DNA of 64,000 nucleotides from Sabellastarte sp. h YS-2021. Lineage: Eukaryota; Annelida; Polychaeta; Sabellida; Sabellidae. The notes beneath the pieces were generated by a model. The model made no database searches and was not told the origin of the DNA. It saw only the letters and a list, made by a program, of their open reading frames with translations. The translations under genes and the position numbers were made by a program. Positions 12,488 through 24,255 of this stretch are shown here, piece by piece. How positions within the stretch are numbered: position 1 is the first letter of the stretch; each line of letters starts with the position of its first letter. The stretch spans positions 11,907,962-11,971,961 of the forward strand of contig OZ024933.1 of assembly GCA_964017235.1 (NCBI GenBank). Reading direction: 5' to 3'.

Positions 12488-12856
12488 TTCTGCCAAAACA
12501 TGACAACCAGCCATGTCTAAGACGTGACAACCTGCAACAATGCTTAGAAGGACCATATGAAGAATATGTAAATGAAAATTTCACTTGTTATATCAGAAAT
12601 ATTTTACCTGGGAACGAGAGTACTTCATTCAAGTTCTACTTTGATAGCATATTAAGATTGGAAAGTGGAAATGGCACAGGAAAGGTAACAGAAATTGACC
12701 AAAGTGATGGAACCAAGCTTGTAGAGTGGAAGTTTACCACCTCCTTTAACAGACGCGATAATGGAGGTAACTTCAGATGTACTGTGGATTGGAAGGCAGG
12801 GCAATATAACAGGAGTGTTCTTGAGAGTAATTTGACAGAAAATGTGAAAGTGACTT
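12488..12856 (+). CDS. Receptor exon: second Ig domain
   Basis: Acceptor GTAATTTTAG before 12488 and donor GTAAGTTT at 12857 bound a 369-nt exon, phase 1 on both sides, open across the whole length. The domain shows a first Cys in NFTCYI, a strand around KFYFDS, the core KLVEWKF, and a second Cys in GNFRCTVDW, ending VKVT. Several N-glycosylation sites are present (NFT, NES, NGT, NRS, NLT). Two further Cys (QPC and QQC) near the start could form an extra disulfide. The second-Cys segment resembles that of the next exon, suggesting the two arose by exon duplication. Confidence 0.82.
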
Positions 12857-13817
12857 GTAAGTTTCTACAGACACACCATATAACTTCTATCATCAAAGCA
12901 TCAGGAATTGTTCTAATAACAGTACATAAAATAGCAATATAAACATCGTTAGTAAGCTGATTGAATCGAAATAGTTCAAACAAAGAACATTTAGAAAGCA
13001 GAGGTTAGAATATTATAAGTGGTACCATGTTCCCAACTTTTAGTAAGAAATATTTGTTGCAGACTGCTGAAATGACTAATGTCTATCAAATTATTCTATT
13101 TTATTCTTATTGGTAAAGTGTTTTTGGTAAAGTATTATTCTTGTTGGTAGAGTGTTGTGTACATTAAACATATAAAAACAATCCTGGGTATAGTATAACA
13201 TGCATCCATCCTCACAAACCATGTTCACCCAGTCAAAACCCTATACTTGTCTCCAAGATTGTTAATGGCAGAGCATAGTGCCACTAAGAGAATATACTCG
13301 AAGATATTTACATAAATATTTAACCAAAATTATTTTGGCTAAAATAATTAAAAATAAGTATGTTTAATGAAACAGATGGTAAAATTAGTAAATTTTAATT
13401 GTGGTAATGGTACAACAGTACTGACTTTAAAATATTTACTACCATTTTCTGGAGTAATTCTGTTATGCTTTCAAATTTCTATAAAGTATGGTATGATTTA
13501 GTGTTGCCCAAACAAAATCAGAAGTAATTCTGACAATACTTTTATTTTTCACAAGAAATATATTTAGTTTTCTGTTATTCTTTAGCAAGTAGTTGAATTA
13601 GGTAATGACTGAGATAGTTTTTGAAAATTATATACTATATCTGTATATCTTGCATTACATCTTGTATCTATTATTTAATATGTTTGTTTAAGTTTTGAAA
13701 TTGGTCCAGATATGTTTTTATGAATTTAACGTCATATTGTTTTGGAACCAACTACAAGTACATATTCACTTGGTTAATTAATTAGACTTCATTAAGTTTT
13801 TTGTTTTGTTACACCAG
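12857..13817. other. Receptor intron 2
   Basis: GTAAGT start, CACCAG end; no element recognised. Confidence 0.7.
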
Positions 13818-14132
13818 TCAAACCCAATGGATTGAAAATGAATATCGGAAATCCAGTAAAAGAAAACACAAAGAAATCAGTTGAATGTATAGCAAGCAGT
13901 ACAAATCTTGCAAGTTCAGTGGACATGAAGTTTTATATTGATGGTATCAGGAAAACAGATCACATAATACTTCAAAGGACAGAGAGAAATGGTTCCCATA
14001 ATGGAACGGTTCATACTTTTGTGTTCACATTTACAAGTGAGAGAAGTATGAACGGAAAGATTGCAAAGTGCTCTCTGCACTGGAATGGGAAGCATATGCA
14101 AAAAGATGTGGAAGCCAAAATCAACATTACTT
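13818..14132 (+). CDS. Receptor exon: third Ig domain
   Basis: Acceptor TTACACCAG before 13818 and donor GTAAGTAA at 14133 bound 315 nt, phase 1 to phase 1. The first Cys is in SVECIAS and the second in IAKCSLHW, with a strand-rich stretch (TVHTFVFTFTSE) between. Length and layout match the preceding domain, and both exons end in a similar (V/I)T segment, consistent with tandem exon duplication. It is an extracellular domain of the receptor. Confidence 0.82.
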
Positions 14133-14434
14133 GTAAGTAACACATTTAATGGATGAGAAATAGCATTTTTAACCTCAATCAATATAGGGGGATTGCATAT
14201 CAAGTGCTTCAAAAATACTTTGCAAAGAACCTCAAAGTATGGTGCTATGCCACTCAAAATAAAACTAATTCCATCCGACAGAGCGACTTTGGATAATTTT
14301 AATAATTTTTACAAATTATTTGCTTGATTTCAATACCAATTTAGACAAACAATGTATACTTATATACACAGTGATGAAGTACTAAGCATATTGCTCATCT
14401 ACAGATTGAATATCATCATTAATATATTGCTCAG

Positions 14435-14608
14435 ATCCACCAGAAATTATTGTTGAAGGCACAACAACACCTGCTGTGGAGTACAAAGACAGAAATATAA
14501 CCTGCAGAACCATTGGTGGAAACCCATCAGATCCAAGGAGCTATAAATATGCTTGGACGTACAGGCTTAAATATGGTGTCTCAACTACACATATTCCTGT
14601 GCCATCTG
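14435..14608 (+). CDS. Receptor exon: first half of fourth Ig domain
   Basis: Acceptor ATTGCTCAG before 14435 and donor GTAAGTTT at 14609 bound 174 nt (phase 1 to 1). The sequence starts YPPEIIVEG, a usual A-strand opening of a C2/I-type Ig domain, then has the first Cys in NITCRT and the core Trp in YAWTYR. No second Cys is present; it is supplied by the next exon, so the intron splits the domain in the middle, as in many I-set Ig genes. Confidence 0.8.
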
Positions 14609-15160
14609 GTAAGTTTCAGTCAAAATGCCCACAGGTCCTCTTATAGATCTGTTTTTTAAGAAAATAAGTTTTGAAGGAAAAAGGTTATTTGCTTAAAATA
14701 TAAATGTGTCATATGCGTATACCTTTTTATCTCTGTGTGTTTAATATTGTGCTATTCTTGCATATATCAGTTCCATTAATACTTTAACTTCTGGGAATTT
14801 CCTTTTAGCTAGCTGGTTAAGGAGCTAGACTTGTGTTTAATCCGAAGGCCATAGGATCTACTCCCAGCACAACCAATGAATCATTTTCCATACAGCATAA
14901 TGTTGTGTAAATTTAATGTCACTTTTGTAATTGTGGTTTTGGCAACACATGTAATTACAAGCAAAAATTGTAACACAGAGTTTCTAAAATGAATTTCTAC
15001 TCCAATGTTGGAATGCGTCTTGCAGTTTGCATCTAAAATTTGGCTATATACAAACATAATATATCCACATTATTGGAAACAATCACGTTAAATAACATGG
15101 TGGAAGGTACAATAATGCATTTATATCATGTATTCATTGCCTATAATATCTATTTTTCAG
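14609..15160. other. Receptor intron inside the fourth Ig domain
   Basis: GTAAGT to TTTTTCAG; nothing else recognised. Confidence 0.7.
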
Positions 15161-15331
15161 ATAGATATACATTATATACAGTCATTATGGTTTCAGGCAG
15201 TGAGGTCATAAATAATGGTAAAACTCTGCACCTGAAAAATCTTAGCTATAAAGTGATGGCTGGTACTTACAAGTGTACTGTAACTGGTATTGGTGGACAA
15301 AACAGTGGAAATAATGTACTGGAAGTATACT
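15161..15331 (+). CDS. Receptor exon: second half of fourth Ig domain
   Basis: Acceptor ATTTTTCAG before 15161 and donor GTAAGTAT at 15332 bound 171 nt (phase 1 to 1). It carries the E-F-G strands of an Ig domain: LHLKNLSYKVMAGTYKC places the second Cys in the typical G-x-Y-x-C setting, followed by TVTG and NVLEVY. It pairs with the half-domain exon just upstream. Confidence 0.8.
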
Positions 15332-16067
15332 GTAAGTATTGTAGCGTAGTCCTACAGAAGAGAAAAAAACATTATTTTTTTGACAAACTAGCTTGAACTA
15401 GAATCACTGAGCAAAGGAAAAGCAGAAAATATTTATCAATGTTAATGAAATGAGATATTTCGGTCTTGAGGAATATCATTTATTTGTGAAATCTTATAGG
15501 GTGATGCCCTAGAAGGTTTTTAACATGTGAAATTTTCTTTCAATTTCATTCAGGTCATTGTTTCACAAAATATCGAAGTATGCTTTTGCATGTTCAGCTT
15601 ATTTTTTGAGTCAGTATCTCGATTTTCAAACTGATTCCTACTTTTACAAATTAAATCAATCATTGTCAGACAATTGTTCAGAGTCATGTTATACACCAGT
15701 TTTATACTGTGGATAGCATAATAAATATTTTATTACCCCCAAAAGTTTTGAAATACAAAAAGATTCTGCCTGGCAACCCATTCTTATGTGTATATAAGGG
15801 ATATTTAAGTTTTAGATAACTAACAAATACATGTGAATGCCATGCCATATTTTTACTGCTGGATAAAATATCATATAAGATAAAAATGTTATATCAGGGT
15901 ATTATTTTGATAGTTCTTCATATTCTCCATGTTTGCAGTAATAGCATTCACAGATGATTACCCGTAGAGCTGTACAAGTATCCCATTTGTCAGCCCCCCT
16001 CAAGGAGATTAAGTTAGCATTCTGAAAAGTGTGAAACTACCCTAAACTATTCCTGTGAACCGGGAGG
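15332..16067. other. Receptor intron 5, left part
   Basis: AT-rich sequence without features before the SINE at 16068. Confidence 0.6.
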
Positions 16068-16385
16068 TTCTTTGTGGCCTAGTGGCAATTCTGGCATCTA
16101 ATCACAGACTGTCACTCCATGTTGGTTCAACTTCCACAAGTGACAATGCTAATGACCTGTCCCAATATGACCCTGGCTATTGAATGGGACTTGAAACTCC
16201 AATCTTGAGACTTCTTGGAATTGGGTTTTCCCAGATATAGCCTATGGAATCCCAGTTGGCAGTTAATGTTTGATACACCTCGTCTAGTAGGCATATGATA
16301 CTGCAGTAAGGTAGGGGCTGCAATACTTGAGAAGACCAAAGTGAAAGTACTATTACACCAAAAACTTTTCAAATGGACCATCACT
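16068..16385 (+). mobile_element. tRNA-derived SINE, family B
   Basis: The head resembles a tRNA: TGGCCTAGTGGCAATTCTGG (A-box region) and TTGGTTCAACTTCC (B box) about 45 bases later. The body, GACAATGCTAATGACCTGTC through CCTGGCTATTG, recurs in reverse at 47.19 and 62.57 kb, which marks it as a dispersed family. It lies in intron 5 of the receptor. Confidence 0.6.
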
Positions 16386-16823
16386 CAACAGCCAACTAGG
16401 CTAAAGATTTTAGAACAGTGTAATACTAAAAGAATTACTACTTTCTGTTATGATTTAGCTGGTTAATTTGGAGACACTGTATTGTTTTTTATATTGCATT
16501 TGGACAGACTTCTTAACAGACTTTCCACAAGCGTGTTACAAGCTAATTTTACAGGCTAATGTGTAAGATACTAATGTGTCTCAGATTCCGTATCTGAAGA
16601 AGAGGCAGCCACAAACCTTCTAAACATGGGTACCAAATGAGAACAATATACATCACTCCGAGGTTTTCGACACTGATCAAGAGAGGTGATGGAATGCCTA
16701 GAGTACTGATTGGAAAATTGTGTGTTAGCTTCTTTTGTGGCTGCTTTGACCCATGCCACAATAAATTCTCTTTTGTATATCAACTGGAAAATACATTAAT
16801 AGATTGTGTGCTTATTATTACAG

Positions 16824-17138
16824 ATATAGCTAAATCAGAGAACACAAACGACTTGACTGTCTATACTTCCTTGGAATCTACAGCCATGTTGACTGTTAAA
16901 TTTGAAATGAATCCTGTCAATAACTATAGTGTTCAATGGTCCATGGGTGACTTATTGCTACAAAATATACATGTTAAGGATATAATTGATGGGGAACAAA
17001 TTCAAGCTTCGTGTGTTATCTCAGATGTGACAAACAAACAGCTTGGAAACTATACAGTGAGAGTAATCAACTGGGCCATTGAGAATGAGGAAAATGAAGT
17101 CACATTCAATGTGATACTGAAATTGGAAAACAAGAAAA
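16824..17138 (+). CDS. Receptor exon: membrane-proximal Ig-like domain lacking the canonical Cys pair
   Basis: Acceptor TTATTACAG before 16824 and donor GTAAGTCT at 17139 bound 315 nt, phase 1 to 1. The Ig fold is suggested by TAMLTVKFEM, the core Trp in YSVQW, and the late motif LGNYTVRVIN. At the two positions where Ig domains carry the disulfide cysteines there is a Val instead (LTVKF and YTVRV). One unrelated Cys is present in QASCVIS. The exon ends in a charged linker (LENKK) leading to the transmembrane exon. Confidence 0.78.
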
Positions 17139-18698
17139 GTAAGTCTATGTCATTTTCCCTTTGTAGCTCTTAAAAACATTTTAATGTATTGCCTGTTATT
17201 GAGATACTAGGATAAAAATGCCTTATTCTATTTTTTGAGTGAAGTAGTGTGAAAATTATTTGCACAGAAAAGTTTTACCAATTTGAATACAACTTGCATG
17301 ACTAAATATTTCCCATGATAATGTCTGTCATTTTGGAAATTCCTCCATAGTCTTATAATAGCATTAGATTTGGCTGAACAACACTTTACTATCCTGAATC
17401 AGGAAAAAATCAAGGAAAACTACTATGGAAGAAAATAGAGGGACTGCAGTAAAGTTATAGCGTACAAAGGCAGTGCTAACAGTCACAGCTAACAAATTCA
17501 GGATAAAATTTGAGTCCAAAGATGTTGTGTCATTTGTAATAACTGAAAATGGTTTTTTTTTTAAATTACACTGCCAGCTGTATTGATATAACTGTTGATC
17601 AGTCTGTTTCTACAAAACCTACACAACTAAAGAAATTTGTCAAGAAATTTGTCAAGAATACACCATAAATTACAAATTTATAAATACAAGTGTTTTGTGT
17701 GGTATTTTTTTGCTTTAGACTGTTGAAATATATTCAGATTCGACACAGTTCAGAGATTCTTGTTTCAAATATCATATCTTAGGTTGCTAAGAAATAAAAC
17801 AAAATCACCAATAAGAAAGATTTCTGTCAATCAATGTACAAATCAATGTTATAGGTCATTTTCATCTCATAAGCCATGGGTGTAATTGATTGTTGTCTCT
17901 GTTGATGTTGGATAAAACAGTGCCTACGGGATACTCTATTCTTTTGTCAGTATTTGGTCTTTCAATGTCCTTGGGGGCTAGAGAATAATAAAAATGTCAT
18001 TAAGTTACTGACTCTTACCAGTGGAACTGCAAAGGCCTAGTTACAATATGACCTTTTCTGCTGAATTGCGGTAGCTGTCCAAATGTTAGTTTAAGGGAGG
18101 TGTTTTGAAGTCGAACTCCCGCAGTGCCTTAAGGCAGCTGTGGATTACCAGATTTCCACTATGTCCACTTCTGTCTGTACTCGCTTGGCAGCAATTCTTG
18201 AGAGGTCTAGGATTGCCACAAAGACAGAAGCAAAACACTTAATTACTCTTTCACAGTTTATTCTAGTTCACTAAATACCAGTCACGATTACGATTCAACA
18301 CATGCTCACGAGTGAGAGAGCAAACTAAGCTCTCCCCCTCTTCATACTATTTCATGTTCTCTCGCTTGTTGCCTTTTTGTCATCTCCCTCCTCAGCTCAA
18401 TGCTGAGGCTCTTATACTATTCAGTGTACACTAACACATATTACTTGTCTCCAATTCTGGGTCTATTTCTACAAGGCCCATCTGAAAGAGGCAGGGTTTT
18501 GTTGGGGTTATTATTACAGACTGTGTTCTATATGATTATTAATCTATACTGTTATGTCCAATGAGAGCTAATTTGCTGAGGCACTTCGACTGCATGTTGT
18601 GGAATTTAAAGTTTATTAATAATTAAACAGTTTCTTTTAAATTCTTTGTCATTACAGTAGCTTAAAAATCATTACTTTAACCTTTATTTATTTTACAG
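17139..18698. other. Receptor intron 6
   Basis: Mostly AT-rich. A GC-richer block at about 18110-18530 (TATA-like when read on the minus strand) might be a solo LTR, but no target duplication is visible. Confidence 0.5.
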
Positions 18699-18809
18699 AC
18701 AATGGAACACTGAAGCCAACTGCCATCACTATTGGTGTATTTCTGGGTCTCATTCTGGGTATCATTACAACGATGATTGTCTGCTACAAGATGAGGAAGG
18801 ATAAGCAAG
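18699..18809 (+). CDS. Receptor exon: transmembrane helix
   Basis: Acceptor ATTTTACAG before 18699 and donor GTAAAATT at 18810 bound 111 nt, phase 1 to 1. After NGTLKPT come about 22 hydrophobic residues (AITIGVFLGLILGIITTMIV), then a Cys-Tyr and a basic stop-transfer segment (KMRKDKQ). This gives a type I single-pass topology, with the Ig domains outside the cell and the tail inside. Confidence 0.85.
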
Positions 18810-19831
18810 GTAAAATTTGAAGTAACACCACTTTGTCAGCTGTGTTGTAATCATTTCTCTTCTACTTAGAGATAATCAAATTATGATTCTACTTCTCTTA
18901 TTGCTCACAGGTGGCATACAATGATGAATATGGAATTCACAGGTTAAAAAAGCAGGAATTTGTTGGAATTACCATATAAAATATGAGTAGAATTTTTGAT
19001 TCTTCTCCAATATGGTCCATATAATGAAATTGTCAATCCTCATATTTTAAAATTGGTCAGGATTGTTAAAATGTAGGCTGCTGCACCTCTTTTAATGTAT
19101 CATTTAAAAAAGACTGTTCTCTGTAAGAGTTTTGTTAAAATCCAAAATTACATACATTCTGTTGATTATAAAACCAACCCCACAATGAAAACTATTTTAG
19201 GCTTGTGTGAGTCATATGTATTTTACAGCAGCATAGAATGTAACAAGTAACATGCTTGTAGCACTGGGGAGACATAATTAGAAACTGTTTATTATAAGTT
19301 ATTGATATTGTGTGTACCAAAGTTCCATTTTGTTTTGCCATGATTTAAGCTTAATCATATGAGAATATAACATATTTGGGTTATTTAAGACAACATGAAA
19401 AATGTACAACTGTTGTTAAATTTTAGGTTGGTTGGTCTTTTAAACCTGAAATTTTAAAACATGTTTCAAAAGGATATTTGTAAAATGTTAGCTGAAAAGA
19501 TTTACACCTAACATAACCTGACAAGATTTTGTTTATTTTAAGTAAATAAAAAGCCCCTAGCTCTGTGCCTAATAAAAACTTAAACTACAAGCAGTACAGA
19601 TGCCAGAGAAAAGGGCTCATTAAAACACAGATGAGGTGATGTGTGTTCTCATGACTAACCCCTAACCCTAACCCCAAAGGACGGACCATAGTCACTGTGA
19701 CAGACTCCAGAATGAAGATGTTGTGAGTGACAGAAATTCCATCATCATGGGTGCAGAGATGATTTGTGAGGTAGTTCTGAGAATGGCTGTACCTATAAAA
19801 AGGAAAGACACAAAAGCAGTCATCAACATTA
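18810..19831. other. Start of receptor intron 7
   Basis: No coding signal. A short CCCTAACCCTAACCCC run near 19655 is too small to be telomeric. Confidence 0.5.
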
Positions 19832-20636
19832 GGGTCATCGCAAGCAGAGCCTGACTTGCAAATCACAAATGTCAAACATAGGGGAAAACTTGCAGGAGTC
19901 TAGTGTATGTCTCCTCAGGCACCCGCAACATATTGAGGTTCATTAGGAATCCTGTGAAGCCATTGTGGCATAGGAAATCATGAATTGTGTCTGAGGATCC
20001 TCAACCAGTGAAATGGAGTAGCTGTCAAATTCTTTAGTTGGTGTGATTTGTTATCATGCTTCCATCGATGGCAAACATGTCAGAACTAGACAACCAAAAC
20101 TAAAGTTTATAATTATAAAAAAGTTTCTCCTTGACTTGGTATGGGTTGATGTGGATACCAATATTTACTGTTCTCATTTGTTTTACTTGTGAACTTGGCT
20201 GATCATCCACATACGTGTACTTTATTTTTTACTATGTTTTTATTTTTATATTATTATTTACAAATTTATTAAAGTGACATCGTATAAGGTAAATATATGA
20301 TTGAAAAATATTCATTGTGTAAACGTTATGCCGAGCCCCTGTGGACTTAATAGTCACTGCAAGTTATATATTATATGACAGTTAGGCAGGCAGGAGATTT
20401 ATGTAATTGTACTTAACAGTTGGCTATCCTCTACATCTGCCAATGTTTTGTCATATTCTTCAAATTCCCAACAAATATTTAAAATAACCTCTAAGCATTT
20501 ATAACTATATACTGATTTAATAACTTTGGGACCAATCCTAAATATGTGTTTTTACCTTGTCTTATATTTCTTGCTAAACTGTACAATGCTACTTTTGACA
20601 TCATATGTTGAAACACACCACTTGGTACACCAAGAA
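19832..20636. repeat. First copy of a recent tandem duplication (with internal deletion)
   Basis: 19832-20425 matches 20637-21230 and 20424-20636 matches 21691-21903. I noticed only about two base differences (AAGG versus ACGG; TTGC versus TTCC). About 460 bp (21231-21692) is absent from this copy, with a CT microhomology at the join. Confidence 0.9.
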
Positions 20637-21903
20637 GGGTCATCGCAAGCAGAGCCTGACTTGCAAATCACAAATGTCAAACATAGGGGAAAACTTGCAG
20701 GAGTCTAGTGTATGTCTCCTCAGGCACCCGCAACATATTGAGGTTCATTAGGAATCCTGTGAAGCCATTGTGGCATAGGAAATCATGAATTGTGTCTGAG
20801 GATCCTCAACCAGTGAAATGGAGTAGCTGTCAAATTCTTTAGTTGGTGTGATTTGTTATCATGCTTCCATCGATGGCAAACATGTCAGAACTAGACAACC
20901 AAAACTAAAGTTTATAATTATAAAAAAGTTTCTCCTTGACTTGGTATGGGTTGATGTGGATACCAATATTTACTGTTCTCATTTGTTTTACTTGTGAACT
21001 TGGCTGATCATCCACATACGTGTACTTTATTTTTTACTATGTTTTTATTTTTATATTATTATTTACAAATTTATTAAAGTGACATCGTATACGGTAAATA
21101 TATGATTGAAAAATATTCATTGTGTAAACGTTATGCCGAGCCCCTGTGGACTTAATAGTCACTGCAAGTTATATATTATATGACAGTTAGGCAGGCAGGA
21201 GATTTATGTAATTGTACTTAACAGTTGGCTTCTTTTCTCCCATATATCACATATAAAATCCATACTTACCACACACTTTGATTTTCTTACTATTCATTGC
21301 CTTAGTGACATCAGCAACAGATTTGTTACAATATTTATATCTAACATTTCATAGTAAGCAGGACGTATATTTTAGATTATGGCACATGCATAGGAAATGT
21401 TTTTCATCTTCAATAGATTATTTATATTTATTGCAGATTCTGTCTTCTACCTTCAGTCTGTAATGACGACCTGTTCTTATTTCTGAGGGCAAAATGATAT
21501 TTTATATTTTGATTGTAATGTTTTGGATTGCATGGTTTTGAATTTTCTCAGCTTTGTGATGATTGGGATGACCCCACACACTAGAACAATAGTCCAACAC
21601 AGGCAAAACATAGGAATTGTAAAGCTTGGCAAATGTGTTATAATTTACATCCGCAGAATTTCTAAATTTCCTATTATTTGGCTTAGTGCTCTATCCTCTA
21701 CATCTGCCAATGTTTTGTCATATTCTTCAAATTCCCAACAAATATTTAAAATAACCTCTAAGCATTTATAACTATATACTGATTTAATAACTTTGGGACC
21801 AATCCTAAATATGTGTTTTTACCTTGTCTTATATTTCTTCCTAAACTGTACAATGCTACTTTTGACATCATATGTTGAAACACACCACTTGGTACACCAA
21901 GAA
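20637..21903. repeat. Second, full copy of the tandem duplication
   Basis: Contains the complete LINE A 3' segment, including 21231-21692, which is lost from the first copy. Confidence 0.88.
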
Positions 21904-22558
21904 TGAAGATATCGTTAAGCATCTTTTGTAATTTTTCTTCTGAGTCAGATAGTGAAACCATATCATCTGCGTAGAGTAGAATGGATATATGATTATCACC
22001 TAGTTGTAGTCTAAGCTTCAAGTTATTAATAATAATTAATTAATTATTATGTGTCACCCTGTCCTACTTCACTTTGAAGATACTGTTAAATATTACTGTA
22101 TTATATGTGTTACTGTAAAGAGACTTAATCGCCTAGTGCATATTTCCATCAATATTGTATGTAAGAAGTTTCTAAAAAGTAAGTTTTGATAAAGATGGTC
22201 AAATGCTTTTTTCTAGATCTACAAAGGCAGCAAAAGTAGCATCACTTCTAAGAATTCACTGTGCTCAGGATAATGTTAATGTCGCACGCATATTCTGCAT
22301 GTAATTTCCTTCTTCTAAATCCATGTTGTTCCTCACAGGGATTCCTATCAGTCAACATAATTAACAATTCTCGTATTTAATACACCTGTGTACATCTGTT
22401 TTACAAGAACCTTATACCCTGATAAGAAGGTGGACAATATGGGTCTTTTTGTACTGCCTTTGGGATAGCGTTAATGATAGTCTTTAACCAAATATTTGGC
22501 AAACCAACGTGCTAAAACAACACTGACACAGTTTATAGGTTGTAAATACAACATCATA

Positions 22559-22562
22559 GTTC
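22559..22562. repeat. Target-site duplication GTTC (left) of the Ty3/gypsy element
   Basis: GTTC at 22559-22562 matches GTTC at 34909-34912, just outside the two LTRs. Confidence 0.85.
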
Positions 22563-22865
22563 TGTAGTGAATCGCGGGCGGAGACGATCTCGCCGTTAGA
22601 ATAGCCACTTGCAAACGGCAATATAAAAGGTGAAGGTCGTCGTGACAACGAGAGATCCAATACCAAGTGACGAGAGTAGAAGTTAAAAATGCCCCCATAT
22701 TTGAGATGAAGACGATGTAGTTAGGAAGAAATAGTACAGATAGTTGTGTAGAAGGACAATATATATATAGTGAATAGACATTAATAGAAGACGTTAGTAC
22801 ATTCAGTGATCCAGCAGTTAACCTGGAAGTGGGATGCTGCAAACAGTAACTGGTGAGTTACAACA
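22563..22865 (+). repeat. 5' LTR
   Basis: Starts TGTAGTGAATCG and ends GAGTTACAACA. It differs from the 3' LTR at three bases I could find (GTGACGAG/GTGATGAG, GCCCCC/GCCGCC, TTCAGTG/TTCATTG). A likely donor site CTG|GTGAGT lies at 22852/22853. Confidence 0.95.
22619..22630 (+). promoter_or_regulatory. TATA-like box in 5' LTR
   Basis: CAATATAAAAGG in the LTR; expected start of retroelement transcription shortly downstream. Confidence 0.6.
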
Positions 22866-22866
22866 C

Positions 22867-22884
22867 TGGTACCAGGGTGCCAGG
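22867..22884 (+). promoter_or_regulatory. Candidate primer-binding site
   Basis: TGGTACCAGGGTGCCAGG begins one base after the 5' LTR. A TGG start here is standard, since tRNAs end in CCA. The tRNA species was not determined; a Leu-type 3' end is possible. Confidence 0.55.
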
Positions 22885-24255
22885 TGATAGAATCCACGTG
22901 GTATATCACAGTGTGATTTAATTTGGTCCGTTAAATACAATTATTTTGTGGTTTAAGGTTGATGGGTAGTGAATATTGCATAAACCAATGTATTTTGTGT
23001 GTATTTTAATGTTCAGATTACCATCAGTTTGAACATTAAATTACCGTGAATGTGACAGCTTGTGACATGAAAGCTGGGTTTGTCAGTTTTAAGGCTGGTG
23101 TACAATAAAGCCAAATTACTTTTAGTGCAGTAATTAAATTGAATTTACCTCCAGAATTGTGAATTTTTGGTGGATTTCAATTTGATTGAATAAATTTGGT
23201 GTTGACCATTGGTGAACCGATTTGGTCTGAAATTTGAATTACGGTCACTGTGTTTATCAAATTCATTAGGCAAAATTGGGCAAATCCAAATAAAATTTGG
23301 GGTTATTTGAAATTGTTTATATATAATCCATAACTTAGGTTTATTTGGAAATTTATTTGCAATATTCATTGAATTTTTTTTTTTTTTTTTTTGCCATTCA
23401 GTAATTTCGAATTGTTATATAATTTTAAAATTATAATTTGATTATTGCAGTTACATAAATCTTAATTTATATCTAGAGTTTAAATTGTTACACTTTAATC
23501 TTGATTTAAGTAACAAATTTTTGAATAATTATCTTCTGGTAAAATTGTGTACAAGTGGTATTCGTTCAGTAAATTACTTCAATTTGACCATCAGTAAATT
23601 ATTATTCAGTAAATTATTTTGAAAATAGTTACAGTAATACTCAGTAAAATCTGTAAATTATCTTTTAATATCAATACAGTAATTTTCAATTTTTTCAAAT
23701 TTATAAATTAATTCTTTTAAAAATATTGTTTGCATTTAATGTACATGGTATATTATATTTAGGAATTAATTGTACTAATATCATAAATTGATTTGCCTGT
23801 TATGTATTGAAATTACAATTACAAAATCAAGTTTGACTCATTTATGTTTGGGTTGAGGATGTTTAATTTGGGATATTGATTATATTGATTTGATGATTGA
23901 TTGATTGTTGATTATACTTGCTTACAAAATCAAATAGTGCATGTTTTAGTATATCAAATCAATTTTGAATCATATAATAAATATTTATTTTTGGGAAATT
24001 ATTTTTGGCAGTATTGGTTTGCACAGGTTGACCAGTTTTGGAAATAAAGTGGTACTAAGAGTATCAAGTTTTCTGATTTGATTTCTTAGTCTGAAGTTGG
24101 GAAAAAAAAAAACATTGTCAAAATTTTTGCACTTTTTGACTGGTTATGTTTACTTTGTTAAATCATAGTTAAGTAACCTTTATTTTGCAACTTTACATTT
24201 TTTGTTACATTAACTTTGATAAACCATAGTTAAGTAACTTGTGTTAAAATTCAAG
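22885..24255 (+). other. Long AT-rich leader of the retrotransposon
   Basis: About 1.4 kb without ORFs between the primer site and gag, with many CAGTAAATTA-type repeats and a repeated CATAGTTAAGTAAC block (near 24166 and 24225). Unusually long for a gypsy leader. Confidence 0.6.

Larger units (their letters stand above)
19832..22562 (-). mobile_element. LINE A, 3' portion (minus strand), partly tandem-duplicated
   Basis: The minus strand encodes the reverse transcriptase catalytic region of a non-LTR retrotransposon at 21904-22021 (ISILLYADDMVSLSDSEEKL) followed by 3' sequence. The unit 20637-21903 is repeated to its left as 19832-20636, in which 21231-21692 is missing. The element is cut at 22562 by the Ty3/gypsy insertion and continues at 34909. 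Exact clade not assigned (an I, Jockey or L1-like group is possible). Confidence 0.7.

Noticed and set aside
18110..18530. Possible solo LTR in receptor intron 6
   Set aside because: GC-richer with TATA-like and TG/CA ends, but no target duplication and no partner LTR seen.
19655..19676. Telomere-like CCCTAA repeats
   Set aside because: Only two to three imperfect units inside ordinary sequence.
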